Shown: in pieces, positions 23,471-35,655 of the stretch
Position numbering within the stretch: position 1 is the stretch's first letter
Layout of the letters: every line of letters starts with the position of its first letter
DNA from: Sclerodactyla briareus
Lineage: Eukaryota > Echinodermata > Holothuroidea > Dendrochirotida > Sclerodactylidae
Direction of reading: 5' to 3'
DNA: 64,000 nt
Assembly (NCBI GenBank): GCA_026419785.1
Contig: JAODTK010005476.1
Location: 116,887 to 180,886, forward strand
The notes under the pieces: model-generated
The model's database searches: none
Seen by the model: only the letters and a program-made list of their open reading frames with translations
Told to the model about the DNA's origin: nothing
Made by a program: the position numbers and the translations under genes

Positions 23471-24599
23471 TTTCTCAAATCTGAACCCCGGTCCGCACCA
23501 AAAACACAGGGCGATCGCCAAAAAGTGTCTCGCCTGGTTGCGCGACGTTGGTGGTTTCTATAATTCCCTACCAAACCCACTATTATGCAGACCATTGTCA
23601 TTTCAAACGAACATCACGAATTTTCACATATAACACTAAAAATTGGCTGAAATCCTAAAATAACTGACCAATAAGTTTGACTCTTAATCACAGTCCCTTA
23701 ATTGCCTTCTTTCTTTTCATGCCCCACCCTGCCACTCTTCTCCCCATGAATACCCAAATTTAAAAGAAGTTTTATCGCTCAGTCAACTTAATTCTTTGAC
23801 CCAAAATCCAACTTGAAATGTTCGAAATCCCCTTACCAGCCTGGGCTTCTTTGTTGCCTTTTAAAATCAAAATTTTTGTCCTTGATTATTCATTGCCTTT
23901 TTATTTTTCCCAAGCAGCCAGGACATGCCATCCAGCCCCCTGCCAGGCAGCAAACAAATTGTCACAGGAGCTATGGTTTACTCGTTCCTCAGTGCTTTAA
24001 ATCAAATTCATAAATTCATGAACATCAAACAGACATCATCCAGAAAATGGTTAACGGAACCATACCACTGAGTTTTTGGCTAAATACTACCAGTTGGAAA
24101 TTGAAATAAATTATGCAAATTAGGTGCATAAATGACCTCTACTGACCCCCGCTGTAATGCTTTAAATTAAAATGATCAGGATCAAAGGTTGGATCACAAT
24201 CTACCAGTTTTGTGGAAATCCAACAAAACTTTCAAAAATTGCATAAATTATGCAAATTAGACACATTAAATGCCTCCAGTGCCCCGGCTTCACTTCTAAA
24301 TGCTCGGGACCTGGGCAGAGACCACATCCACCAAGTTTCGTGGAAATCCGACCAACTTGAAAAATTCACATAATTATGCCAAATGAGACCCACTTTAATT
24401 ATCATATTTTAGCTGAAAATCTAATCAGTTGTCATCTAACCTGTCATTCCAGGTCCTACATCCAAACTACATCACTGTAGCACATACGGGTCTTGCATAA
24501 TCTTGCTAACGAGCTTGAACAATAAATTACATAAAATAAGCTAATTACCCAACTTAATGACTTTGCTGCCCAAAATCTTAATCAGATCACTTACACAAA

Positions 24600-25140
24600 C
24601 CCAACCGATCGGTGGCTTACACACAAATTTCGTCATAATCGGCCCTCTCGGTTTGTGAGAAATCCTGCTAACAAGAAAGTGTGACATATACACACACACG
24701 TCAAAGTGACCACCAATCTCTACCGTCATTTTCCATTCAGGCGCGACAAAAGTGTTCCGGTTCTTCCATTTAAAAACCTGCATACCCATTCAACAACCTA
24801 TCGGTCTCAGCTTCTGGACATATCGTGTTACGAAGATTCTCAAACTTTGTCTCTCTTGAACCCACAAATGACCTTTGACCTGACCCCAAAACAATAGGGA
24901 TCATGTACTCAATATGGGGAACCCATATATCAAGTATGAACTTGATCATTACATGTGGGTTGAATTATCGTGTTTAACGAACTGAAATTTGCCAAATTTT
25001 TCCCAGTTTCCCAATTTTTCTTGAATTTGGACTCTGTCTGCACCAAAACAATGGGAATCTGTACTCCCAATAAGAAAGCTGCATACAAAATTTCAACCCG
25101 ATCGGACCATGCATTCGGTGACTCATCGTGTTTCACAGAT
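24600..25140 (+). repeat. Repeat family P, longer copy
   Basis: Shows CACAAATGACCTTTGACC (24863-24880), AATAGGGATCATGTACTC, ATATGGGGAACCCATATA, AGTATGAACTTGATC, TTGAATTATCGTGTTTA, then a second half with TTTTGACTCTGT-like and CACCAAAACAATGGGAA words and GACCATGCATTC. Between 24090 and 24400 lie related AT-rich phrases with ATTATGCAAATTAG. Intronic in HLCS. Confidence 0.5.
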
Positions 25141-27720
25141 TCCTCAGACTTGACTTTCTGAATGATGGAAAAAGAATGGTGTTCTACGAGGTTGTCAAAT
25201 TGGGCCTGGGTTGTGGGCAGGATTGCAAAGCAGCCCGATAAGATGGAGTTACTCAACGGAGGGACATAGCAGCCAGCATGCCAGGGACCTCATAAAATAA
25301 CCAGCCCACTTCAGCCACTCAGATGAGGGCCCAAAACAGGGAAGGAAGCCTATACCCAGTCCTATCTCTGGGCCTCTTGTGTACTGTGTAGTAGAATACA
25401 CATGGACACATTGCAATAAGGATGATAAACAGCAAATAATATGTTGGTTTAGGTTTTCTTGCAGGTTTCTTTCTATGATACCTCATGTCTAGGTAACCTT
25501 TTCCTTGAAGCAAATATGGAAAATGTGGATTCATGGATAGGTAGGTAGGCAATGTCTGATGGCACATGAAAATGTTTCTGTTTACAAGTAGTCAATTTAA
25601 TTAAATTTAGTTAAGTTGTCTTGAGTGGGCTCTTGAACCGCTAGTCAAGGTCTGTTGTGGGGGTTGAGAGAAGGGAAGATGTGGAGGTCACAGAGGTTTT
25701 TCTGAACTCACAGCAGTGTCACCAGTGGTTATATGGTGTGAGGACTGCAGTTAAGTACAATGGTCATTTAAGCATCACTCCTGCTATTTTGGTGTCTCAT
25801 ATCTAGTATATTCAGGAAACTCAAACCTCAGAAAAGAATTAAGCTGATTCGAGTGTGAAAAGGAGACAATTCTGCCTTTGCGCAATGTACCCGGGGACCC
25901 TGTGTAGTACAGAGTCAATCCAGAACATGTATAGTTAACCAAACCTAGTGACAAAAGAGTTAACAATGGAATCTGTTTGAAATAAATAGGTTCACACAGA
26001 AGTGAAAAATAATTTCAACTAGATTATTAACTAATAATTTCTGCTGTAATGTCCGAAATCAGGCATTTACTGTATAAAGCCAATGCCAATGGGCGACCTC
26101 TGCATTGTTACTATGTTAAACATCATCAGTATGTGAAATTCATTCAAGTAAAATATATAACTCAACAAGGAAACATGGGAGGAAACATCCCAGACAGAAT
26201 CGCCAAACTTTTGGTTGTGGGGTCTGACATTGCCTTTTCTCATCTGTGCCAGTTTAAAGATGATCTGTTGCATGACCGTTGTACTTTAAAGACAATGGTC
26301 ATGTGACAGATTTGCTGCAATCGGGCACAGGTTGGAAAAGAGGACTATTAAAACCCCACAGCCTAAATTGCCGAATTATGACCCTGCACTGAATCTTTCC
26401 GAACACAGGGGATTCGATTCTCAGACGATTCTCTCCACTGTATTCTGTCATTGAGGGAACCCAGTGAGTTGGAATCCTACAAGGGCCTTGTAGCTCATCG
26501 TTTGCACAGCTTCTCAGGTATCTTTGATATGGAGTTAGGCACGGACCTTTGCACGAAGGAAGCCAGTTGATGGAGCGACAGGCCGATGTGAAGAGGTGCT
26601 CGCCCGGGCATGTGCTCCCAATGAGTGATCGAGTATCACAGCCGAGGGGGTGTATGGTTAACATTTTCCACAACCCGCCTGAGAAAGTCAAATTGGTGGA
26701 AAGGTAGATTGATTGTCTGGGTGATGTTCAACACTACCCAGATCATCCTGCAAGACAACCGTCAAGTACCCAAGGGAGATGAATGGGTGGACTGGCTTCT
26801 ATCACCCTACAAGATGTAGGGAAAGCAGGTAATCTTTACTGCCACATCAATGTTAAAGGCTACATACAATTACTCCCAATAAGAGCTTCTCCCATTAATC
26901 ACTGCGTAGAAGGCAGGAATACCTAATGATATATTTTTAGACCCTGAGCATGTGGAATGTCCAGAACCTCCTAGTATTATGGAAAATTATAAACTATGAA
27001 CTAACCTTCCACCACTAATCTTTGCAATATGCTGCCTGCTACTAGCTACCAAAGATTGCATAGTCTATGAGCTCAGAGATGGTCACCTTGCTATTCAATT
27101 CATGGCGGCGGTGGTGCAGGAGGGCGGGGGGGGGGGAGGGGGAGGAGAGAACTGTTAGGCTGCGAGCCTAGGTAGGTATAGGCTGCATCATGCTACAGAC
27201 TCATGACATGAAGGGATGCAAACCTTTCACTTAACCATCGGTCAATATCGACACCAAAATTCTTTAATTCTTTAATTTTTAATTTAACAAAGAATCTCAC
27301 CAACAATCTCAAGACTAAGGATCTGCAATAAGTTGTGAATGGCGAAAAAATAGAGAATTTGGGTCAGCAATAGCTCTCGAATTCCGATAGCCTGTTCTTG
27401 ATTCTGCTGGCATAAAATGAATGGATAGGGTGACCAGGATAAATATAGGTAGTAGGCTTAGCAGATTGCAGATGTCGGTACCAAAAGATGAGTGACGTGC
27501 ATAACTTGACAAATGGCATCCTTAACGATGTGTTCATTTGGCACGATCTGGGGGCTGAGTTGTTAAAATAGCCACTGAATTCTGACGGGCGACGGCTATT
27601 TAGATGAGCCTAACGAGGTGAGTTGGGAGTGCATTGAATTTTAAAAAATTTGGTCGACCTGCTGCATGGGTCAAAAAAGTAAGCAAACAATGTGCAGAGA
27701 CAACGAGACCGCTGACCTCA
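25141..27720. other. HLCS intron, no exon recognised
   Basis: Several short ORFs (for example 26049-26306 plus, 26691-26299 minus) show no HLCS or other motif. A G-rich tract at 27122-27146 (runs of 4 or more G separated by single bases) could fold as a G-quadruplex. No other feature supported. Confidence 0.4.
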
Positions 27721-27721
27721 C

Positions 27722-27835
27722 CAAGGATTGCGTGTATCTGCTCCCCATACTGCTCGAGGTAACAAGGACGCCCCCTATCTTCTGCTTGCTCCCGTAGTAG
27801 ATGTCATTGGGCCATTTGACACGCAGGTCTAGGGG
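27722..27835 (-). CDS. HLCS: HLCS exon with the KWPND biotin/ATP-site motif
   Basis: On the minus strand the acceptor CTGATTTCAG is followed, in phase 0, by [18 protein letters not shown], then [13 protein letters not shown]. This matches human [24 protein letters not shown]. The Lys of KWPND is the conserved residue contacting biotin in this ligase family (BirA Lys183), so a key active-site piece is intact. After SSSMG the frame slips by one at a short G run (four G where five would keep frame) and continues EQIHAILG in the other frame, as in human MGETFYILIGCG. The donor is CTTG|GTGAGG at 27722. The neighbour exons join in phase on both sides. Confidence 0.93.
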
Positions 27836-28133
27836 CTGAAATCAGAGAGGATATTAACGTAAAACATTGCACTTCCAGACTACAGTTTTTTCTCCTACGT
27901 ATGGCAATGATGAACAAATCTCACTTAAAAATGTGCAATCATCAAATTCTGACCAGTGCAATTCTTCAAAAAATCAGATTGGATGAAGTAAAGATTCCAC
28001 AGCAGTACAAAGTGCAGTTTCTTGGAGATTGATTTAATGCAAATCAGTGGTGTCCTTACTGCTAAGCTTCAACACTATCACCATCCATATATGCAAGGGC
28101 CATTACAGGAGGGTAAACTGTATCCCAAGGAGC

Positions 28134-28418
28134 TATTAGGGAGCTTTAGATTTCACAACGGTGACGGGGCGCTTTAGATTTCTACGACGTGTCATGTGCC
28201 AGTTGCGTGATGTAGATGCGCGCATTTTACGATTGCGCTCTCGCATTATTGATCGTCAAATTCCGCCAATTTCATTGTTTTTAGTAGCCTGTTGGATGAT
28301 GCTGGGCGCTGGGTTCACGTTCACGTCGTAGGGGACAACGTGAAAAGTGAGTGACTCCCGTCGTGGATCGACGTTGTACAGCAGTTGGTGAGGTTGTCGC
28401 ATCTAAAGCTCCCTATTA
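28134..28418. mobile_element. MITE with ~20-bp inverted repeats and TATTA target duplication
   Basis: The left end at 28139 reads GGGAGCTTTAGATTTCACAA. The right end, reverse-complemented from 28413, reads GGGAGCTTTAGATGCGACAA. Thirteen bases are identical and most of the next nine also match. TATTA flanks both sides (28134-28138 and 28414-28418). Internal length is 275 bp with no coding capacity. A second copy of the terminal motif (GGGCGCTTTAGATTTC) lies just inside the left end near 28167, so the termini are partly doubled. The superfamily is not certain. It sits in the HLCS intron between the GRGGN and KWPND exons. Confidence 0.85.
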
Positions 28419-29308
28419 TACTATGTCAACTGGAGGGGCAATGGCAGGCGAATGCAAGTAACTAGTTGAAAGAAGAATGTCACGATGTGAGTTACACCCT
28501 GAATGGCGGGCGACAGCATTTGTTACGTTGAGCATTGTTCTAACTAGCACTTTCAGTTTGTGTTAGTCTAACTTGAAATGGTTCCCCCATCGTAGATGGG
28601 ATTGCCCCCTTGAATGCAAAATTTGTTTTATGAATTCCTTGTGTCAGAGACATAGCCAACTCATTTTTTATCTTCAGTAATCTACATGCCAACGATAGTG
28701 GCACTATGTTTGGATTGTCGGGGGTAGGTAGATCTTCACGTTTTGATCGATGATTGGGTTACCGATGCCACATCATTCAACATCAAAAGGGTTTCCATGA
28801 CTCATAGAGCAGGGTTCACAATTTGGTCAATCCAACCAGTTTGGAAGATCACGTATGCTATGCAAATTAAAACATCCGTGACCACCCTCGACATTACCTC
28901 ACCTTTTGTTAGGACTAAATGTAGTATACCTCCTCCCACATTTGATCAAATCAATGGGTTTAGAAAATGCATGGATTTAGGGAAATTTGATTTTGGATGA
29001 CCTCAAATGACCTTAAACTTTTGTCGGACCAGATGTAGTCTACCTCCACCAAACTTGATTGTGCAAATCAGCAGGCCCAATTCACCCTGTGACGCTCACT
29101 TCCAAACTTCCATCTTGATTTTAGTTCCATGCAATCACGCATGTACGTGTGTGTAGAGTTATTGTGCAATCACAAAAAAACTTGGGGGATATAATGGTGT
29201 TCCATCTGACTGGATGCATCAAACTTTACCCTCGCATGATCAGCTCACGTGCTGATATTCTTCATTTGATTGTATAGCACAAGGCTTGAATAGCTTTGGA
29301 ATAATTGG

Positions 29309-29422
29309 CCTAAGCATATTATTACATCAATAATATGATGAATATTGATGAAGCCCAAAAAAAAGAAGAGAAGCCTAAGCATATTATTACATCAATAATA
29401 ATGATGAATATTCATGAAGCCC
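29309..29422. repeat. Direct duplication, ~50 bp unit at 65 bp spacing
   Basis: CCTAAGCATATTATTACATC, AATAAT, ATGATGAATATT and ATGAAGCCC occur at 29309-29356 and again at 29374-29422 with only two or three differences. An A-rich spacer separates them. The unit is itself near-palindromic around GATGAATATTGATG. Intronic; purpose unknown. Confidence 0.8.
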
Positions 29423-30729
29423 CACATGAAACAGGAAGAACTACTATCAGAAGGCTTCTGGAAAACATATTCTAACTGAACCCCTGAAATGATGTCCTCC
29501 TAATATTTTTCCCAAAGATACGTGACCTATCTCTTCATTAGTGCATGAGTTTTGTTTCCATAATGCCCATGTCCAGAAACTTTAATATTCTCCTATACTC
29601 TACCAACTCTCTATTGCTCTGCCGTCCCCAATGTAATCTCATTCTCGTTCTAATGTACAGTAAATCCTACATGAGGTGATTTTTCCTGAGGGTGTATGCT
29701 GCTGTAATACGCAGCACTGTCATTGAACCTCGGTACAGTCAAAGCTTCATGCTCACATTATCCCATGCAATATGTTAGCTGCAGTAACAGTTGCTAACGC
29801 AACTCACGATAGTTAAAGGCCCGTGGGGCATGAGAGAATGTCAAAATATCCCCTGACCCCCAAAAAAAAATGCATCAGTTTATTCTAGCAGGAGTTCCTG
29901 GTGCACTCAATCAATTATGTGCCATCCTAGCGGGTCAAGGGACCCCATGAGAGCAGGAAAGACAGGGTAACGAAGGGGGCCTTCCAGGAATACAAGGTTA
30001 TTAGGTGGACAATTAATAATGACCAATTGGCAGTGGATGTCATTTTGATACAGCATAGTTCAATGGCTGAAATTGTTCATTAAGATTTTAGAGAATGGAT
30101 GGTGCGAAGCATGAGGAGGAAGGAATGTTATTACAGCACCATTGTAGAGAAACCTACATCTGCTAGAGAGAGGCCCTAACAGAGGAAACGGACCGAAACA
30201 TGATCCTACTTACCTGTTGATTTAATTTTTTTTTCAAAAAACCAAGACAAGATAAGAGAAGGAACCCGCAGACGAGAACGGATAGTATCCGTATTACTTA
30301 CTGTACTTACAGCTTCCTATTTGGTGTAAAAAACAAAACAAAAAAACTTGTCTGAAGTGTGCCATAGAGAACTCATTTGAGGTATAGTGGAAATTCGGTG
30401 GATTTTCTTTTTTCAAAGTATCTACGAAATTCAAGAAAAAAAGGATTACGGAAAGTACAGATCTAGCGGGCACGACAATCAAATGCAATTGGGTAGGATC
30501 CAATGTTTACTCACACCCATCTCATTCCTCGAAATATGTTTTCAAACTTTTCCTCAGGTCTATGAATGCATATGTTTCTTTAATATACCCTAACTGGAAG
30601 AAATGAAGATAATTTTGCAGTTTCTCAGATTGTCTGGGTGAGGGTTTCTTCAATTGAACATAAAATGATAGTATCTTCAACCTATAAAACAATGCAAGAC
30701 AAGAACTCCCCTTCCATCACCCGTTACAG

Positions 30730-30743
30730 CCAGCAGGGGGCAG
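30730..30743 (+). promoter_or_regulatory. CTCF-like motif
   Basis: CCAGCAGGGGGCAG matches the bilaterian CTCF core consensus (CCASYAGRKGGCRS) at every core position. It lies in an HLCS intron. A second motif in the opposite orientation is at 41361. A motif alone does not show binding. Confidence 0.35.
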
Positions 30744-31210
30744 ATATTCAAATACAGCATGTAGTCGAATGAGGTGAAGCACCTATTTCAGAGGACATTT
30801 AAATGTTAGCCCCCTGGCTGGTAGTTGGCTCGTTTGTTAATTCGTTAAAGCGCCATCAAATGTTATTTTACAGTAAACTTTGTCTGTTTTGCTATTCGTG
30901 CTCTATATGTCCAAATCACAAGTGGTAATACAAACAAATAAATACGTAACGAGAGAACCAAAAGATGGATCGAACAATAAGAGTCACGGGAGCAACACCA
31001 TTAGCCAAACAAATGGCCCATATCCAATGGGGTCCCCACACACGACACTTTTGCACGATCAGGCACACAACGAAAACATACGAAAATACAGAAACCTCAC
31101 CAACCTCTCACCCACCCCTTCCAAGACATCAAGCGAAACTTCAGCAAACAGAATGAATGCCATATATCACTGCAATGTCCAATGGTCCCATAAGAATCCC
31201 ATACTCGTAC

Positions 31211-31371
31211 CTCATATCCCGGCCGGGTACGGATGGCCTCCACTGCTGCTAGCGCTGCCATGTGCCTGCAAAAAGGGGTACGGGACAGGCCAGCTTGGTG
31301 CCAACGGCCAGGCGTACGTGGCGGTGAACATCGCACACCCGGTGGGGAAAGCCATTTGTTCCCACCTCTTC
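31211..31371 (-). CDS. HLCS: HLCS exon with the GRGGN adenylate-binding loop
   Basis: The acceptor TTCTTCATTATAG precedes 31371. The exon opens GAAGAGGTGGGAAC, completing KGKG from the previous exon to give the GKGRGGNKWLSP loop that binds biotinyl-AMP. Then, across several frames, come GCAMFT, HVRLAVGTKLAC, PFLQ and HMAALAAVEAIRTRPGYE. Spacing equals the human segment CALSTLLISIPLRSQLG through VVEAVRSIPEYQ. Four single-base slips are needed in 161 bp (near GGGTGTG, CCGCCACG, CCCCTTTTTG and CAGGCAC). The donor is GATATGAG|GTACGA at 31211 in phase 0. The 165-codon plus-strand ORF over this region is only the antisense shadow. Conserved residues and splice sites argue for consensus errors, not decay. 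Confidence 0.9.
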
Positions 31372-32658
31372 CTATAATGAAGAAAAATATTCCACTGCGT
31401 GAAAAGCTTAGCGGGTGAAAGGCTCAGCAGATTTTTTTTTATTCTTGTGTAAAACTACTTCGAGTGTAGAGAAATTTCCAAGGTACCCCTCTCTCCTAGG
31501 TCATTCCAATTGAGGGTGCTCATTTGTGATTGGCTGAAAGTAGTATAGTCAACCTACTTTCTGGGAAAAACGGGATTTGTAGGAAATCATTTGGCTCCTG
31601 CTTCATAATGGAAAACATTGAGATCATACAAGGACAATTTCCCCCAAACCAACAATGGCAATTCAATGGCAATGCACTCTCCTTCAATTACCAGTAAATG
31701 TGCAGTGTGCTCACCTACAAGCTTGCTAGATTGGGCATAATTCTAGAGCCCGATGGTGGCCGCTCACGTCAATCCGAGTTATTCAAGCCAAAACTACACA
31801 GGCTTCTAGTTCAGAGTGCATTAATTTAATTTTTTTCGATGACTCGGAGTCGAAGCCCCTACATTCTCATTATTTCTTTTGGTGAAGGTAAGTGCCATCG
31901 GCACAATAAATTAATTGCCTCGTCTTGTACAGCTGACGGTCCACTTATGCAACATGCAAGAGGTCATTCTTACATTTCTGTGAGAAGCTCAACACACAAA
32001 CAACTGCAATGAAATCAACTAACTGTTGCTTTCCTGCCTGTAGCTTTGGGATGAAAAATGGGGGGGGGGTCTTCTGAGAGAGAGAGTTATCTTGGAGTAA
32101 TACAATACAGTAAATGGCTCAGTTGATAGGCTGAAGAGGAGAGGGGGGGGGGAGGGGGAGGGTGGTTGACCAATTCACGCTTCGGGATACAGAGATATAT
32201 GAAAACATCGGTTCTTCTTCTTATCAGATGGTATTACACAGAGAATGGAACATGGTGAAAACAGAGGGGAGTCTATATATTAGATCATTGCATGAATCGC
32301 GGTGAATCTCAACAGTAACAACAATGCATGGACTGGGTCGCATTTTGTGACGACATAGTGGTTAATATTCCAGAGGAGTTGAGAATGATGTAACCATCAT
32401 TAGTCGGACTCGGCGAAGCTCAGAAGAATGATGGACCTTTCTCAAGAACCTCTTTGCGTAATCTAATGTGACTAATACTATATACTAATGAGCCTGTTCG
32501 CCTCATGCTCCATTTAAAAGAATTTCTCTCAATGGAAAGAGAGATCAATTAGTGGAATAGCCTTCTTGAAGAATATAAAGAATCAGTTCTGATCCAAGAC
32601 GTCAATGGTATGACAAGATGTCCAGGATATGTCCACTGAGGAACTCCTGTATTTGTAC

Positions 32659-32714
32659 CTTTGCCCTTGGTTTGTCTGGAGGCAATGGCGATCACTCCCA
32701 CCGTCTGTGGCACT
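32659..32714 (-). CDS. HLCS: HLCS 56-bp exon (strand before the GRGR loop)
   Basis: The acceptor is TTTCATGCACAG, the exon AGTGCCACAGACGGTGGG and onward, and the donor AAAG|GTACAA. It starts with the last base of a codon and encodes VPQTVGVIAIASRQTKGK plus one base. This corresponds to human TPQEMGLIVIAARQTEGK, directly before the GRGGN loop, which the next exon supplies. At 56 bp it is a small exon with no indel. Joined to the previous exon (ALFE, AG|A = R, VPQ), the protein is about four residues shorter here than human (LLDGLMFQTPQ), so either a short loop deletion or a missed micro-exon is possible. Confidence 0.93.
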
Positions 32715-33142
32715 CTGTGCATGAAATGGAAATGGAAGGAAAGAAAAAAAAAAACGAATAATTTTAAAAACTGACAAGATTGATCCCAAGATGACACCAC
32801 TTGTACTTTTGAAGAACTCTACTTTTTAGATGAGAGCAAGCAGAATAGAATCCAGCTAGGGAGGATACCCCCACCCCTGCGAAACCTAGCCCCGAAGAAC
32901 AAATTGGAGCATCATTTTTCTAGAGGGGACATTACTCAGCAAATGTGAACCAAGTGTAAAGGTAGTCTGCTCTCTTAAATTTGATTTCTTAAAATTTATT
33001 TTACTTGAAAACTTGGGAGAACACAAATGGGTAAGAGACGTAGGTATGGTAAGAGGGTAGGTAGGGTTAGTAGTTGTAGCTAGGTGGATAAGTTAATTGG
33101 CATGCTAACACATGAGTATAATAAGGTGATGTTGTTAAATAA

Positions 33143-33511
33143 TGATGTGTATTATATAGTGATGTGTGTATTATATAGTGATGTGTGTATTATATAGTGA
33201 TGTGTGTATTATATAGTGATGTGTGTATTATATAGTGATGTGTGTATTATATAGTGATGTGTGTATTATATAGTGATGTGTGTATTATATAGTGATGTGT
33301 GTATTATATAGTGATGTGTGTATTATATAGTAATTATGTGATATATATATGCATGTTATATAGTGATCTCTCTTATCTAGTGATGTGTGTATTATATAGT
33401 GATGTGCAATATATAGTGGTGTGGTTATATAGTGCTCTTTGTTATATAGTGATGTGTGTATTATATAGTGATGTGTGTATTATATAGTGATGTGTGTATT
33501 ATATAGTGATG
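33143..33511. repeat. 19-bp AT-rich minisatellite
   Basis: The unit TGATGTGTGTATTATATAG is repeated about ten times without change from 33143 to about 33331. It then becomes irregular (33332-33436) and resumes for three to four perfect units up to 33511. The plus-strand ORF of YIVMCVLYS repeats is an artefact. Intronic in HLCS. Confidence 0.95.
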
Positions 33512-33669
33512 TGGTATGATATTAGTGTCTTTTGGGGTTTCAATATACTGGTAGCTCCCCAGCTATGACAAACATTTCCTACAACCCGCAGCCCTCAGGG
33601 GGACTGAGCTACATAGGAGGATTGGATTAAGTGGAAGAATTAACAACTGAGTGACCTCTTGGGCGTACT

Positions 33670-33900
33670 TAAATGTGTTGGTGTGGGATGTTACACACGC
33701 AGACGACAACAAGCCAATCACCTACCACTTGTTTACCTCTGCTACAATCTCTCATTAAAGTGCCTAGGAAGAAGGCACCAGTGCCTTTTTCCAAAAAGTC
33801 TTGGTATGACCCGACAGGGACTAAAACCCTGATCGCCTGGGGTGGCAAGCCATTGGCCTGCCACAGCAACTTACTATAACTACTGTGCCAGTAACGTATA
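33670..33900 (-). mobile_element. tRNA-derived SINE candidate
   Basis: On the minus strand, TGGCACAGTAG near 33891 resembles a polymerase III box A. GGTTTTAGTCCCTGTCGGGT at about 33807-33826 resembles box B with its tRNA T-arm. It is followed by CATACCAAGACTTTTTGG, AAGGCACTGGTGCCTTC and TTCCTAGGCACTTTAATGAG, a body arrangement familiar from invertebrate SINEs. No long A or ATT tail is visible. Confidence 0.6.
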
Positions 33901-34859
33901 GATCAACTTGTCAAGGGGCTTTAAAGATGTTGCTCTTCATATTGACAACTGTGTTTAGTCTGTGCCCAGATGGTATTCAATCCTCTCAATAAAAAAAAGT
34001 GTAATATAATTTAGTTTTACTCATTTCACCTTTGAAGAGTAACAAACTAATCCCTTTCAGCTAAACAAGCTGTCCAATACAGATTGATACTTTGTAATCA
34101 TACCATGAGACCGCAACCGCTAACGAGGACCTCGCGTTAAGTCCATTTCCTCTACATGGCATTTTGGAGGCTATAAACCTCATGTCACATAGTGTTAAGA
34201 CAATGTATAAACATAATTTGTCAAAACCTTTCTATTCCCAGTTTTACAGGAGATTATTGGCAGGGTCTTCAGATACTAATTGGGTGAATGGTTATCACAA
34301 GACGACAGCGGGCCCTCTGAACCATTTTTATCCTCCCTCAAGAAAACAACAGATAATACGTTGTCAGTAGGTGAATGACCCTTCTCATTCTATTCCAGTA
34401 GCAGGCTACCGATATCATGCCAGAGTTTTATCGAATTGCATCCCTCAACTTATCTGCTCGAGGATAAAGCACTAAGGCAGATCAGCAACACGCCTATAAA
34501 AGGCATGGACATTGTCCCATCACAAAGTGACCTTTTCGCCATATCGCTATCAGATGGAAATTTTCTGAACACGATCCATCTTTGAAGATAGACGCCACTG
34601 CCAGAATGGCAATGGTGGGGTAAAAAAAAAAAAAAACTACAGGATGGTAGACAATGGTACAACCATGTTGAATGGTGTGATCCTTGGCTGGAAGAATAGT
34701 TGAGCTAACAGCGGAGGGCAGGGAAAGAAATGAAAGATGAGAGGTGGGGATTATGTTCACAGTCAAAATTGGCCAAGATTCCTTTTCTTTGTTTCAATGT
34801 TTCCACTTTTCCTGTGAACGACCACGGTAAACACCAAGAAACGATCGGGTTCTTGTACC

Positions 34860-35050
34860 ACACTTATAAATTTTTAGCTCGATTGGACTAAGCATTCTGA
34901 TTATGAATGGTCACAAGGATTTCAGACCCAATGACTCTGACCAGGACCCATAAACAATAGGGATCACTTACTCATTATGGGGAACACACCTACCAGCAGT
35001 TAGCTTCGTCCATCCGGAGATCGTTGAGTTATCAGTTATAAGCCAGGCCC
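34860..35050 (+). repeat. Repeat family P copy
   Basis: Contains TTTAGCTCGATTGGACTAAG, GACCAGGACCCATAAACAATA, GGGATCACTTACTCATTATG, GGGAACACACCTACC and GTTAGCTTCGTCCATCC, parallel to the copies at 23310 and 24600. Intronic. Confidence 0.55.
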
Positions 35051-35267
35051 ACAGACACCACCTACACATGATACATAGAATCCTCGCCTTTTCCAAGGAG
35101 GAACAAAAAATCCAGAGTTGGAGAGTCAGTCAACAACTTTGCAGAACAGAGTCTAGTTGCAAGACATGCAGCCCTTCCATCAAAGCAAAGGTTGATTGGA
35201 AAAGTAGCATTCAGTCACAATTTCCACTTAGTTTTCAATACTTCTGGATTGATACTAGTCTAGAGTG

Positions 35268-35655
35268 TTAAAGGACAATTCCAGTCAAAAATATTCAAAT
35301 GTCATATATTGTGTAAAACATTGAAAAGCATGCCAATCAAGCTTTGGTTTCATTTCATAGCATGTGTCGTTATGAAGTTATCGATTTTTATTAAAGATTA
35401 TTAATTAACCACTGCTAAGTTGGCAAATTTGCAAATGGCAAATTTGATGACGTCATATCGACCAATTCTAAAAAAATGCTATGGAATATGTCTTTCCTCC
35501 CTCATAATTGGTATATCTGACATAATAAAAAGGTTGCCAGTTTGCCCAAATCAGCAAATTATATGAAATTTGAGGAAGCATATCTTCCCAACCGAACTGC
35601 TATAACTGAACAAAAAGTATTTGAATGATTTTTTATTTCTCCTTTAACATCAATA
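35268..35655. mobile_element. TTAA-flanked MITE-like element
   Basis: The left end is GTGTTAAAGGACAATTCCAG (35268). The right end, read in reverse, is TTAAAGGAGAAATAAAAAAT (from about 35649). Both ends share TTAAAGGA followed by AA, so TTAA could be the target duplication with imperfect short inverted repeats. The inside is AT-rich with TGATGACGTCATATC and repeated GGCAAATTTG words. The style is that of piggyBac-type MITEs; superfamily assignment is inference. Confidence 0.5.

Noticed and set aside
30880-31377. Plus-strand ORF of 165 codons, one of the longest in the window
   Set aside because: Its 3' third is the antisense of the HLCS GRGGN exon, and no motif is recognisable in the plus-strand reading.
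33299-33487. ORF of repeated YIVMCVLYSD units
   Set aside because: Pure translation of the 19-bp AT-rich minisatellite.
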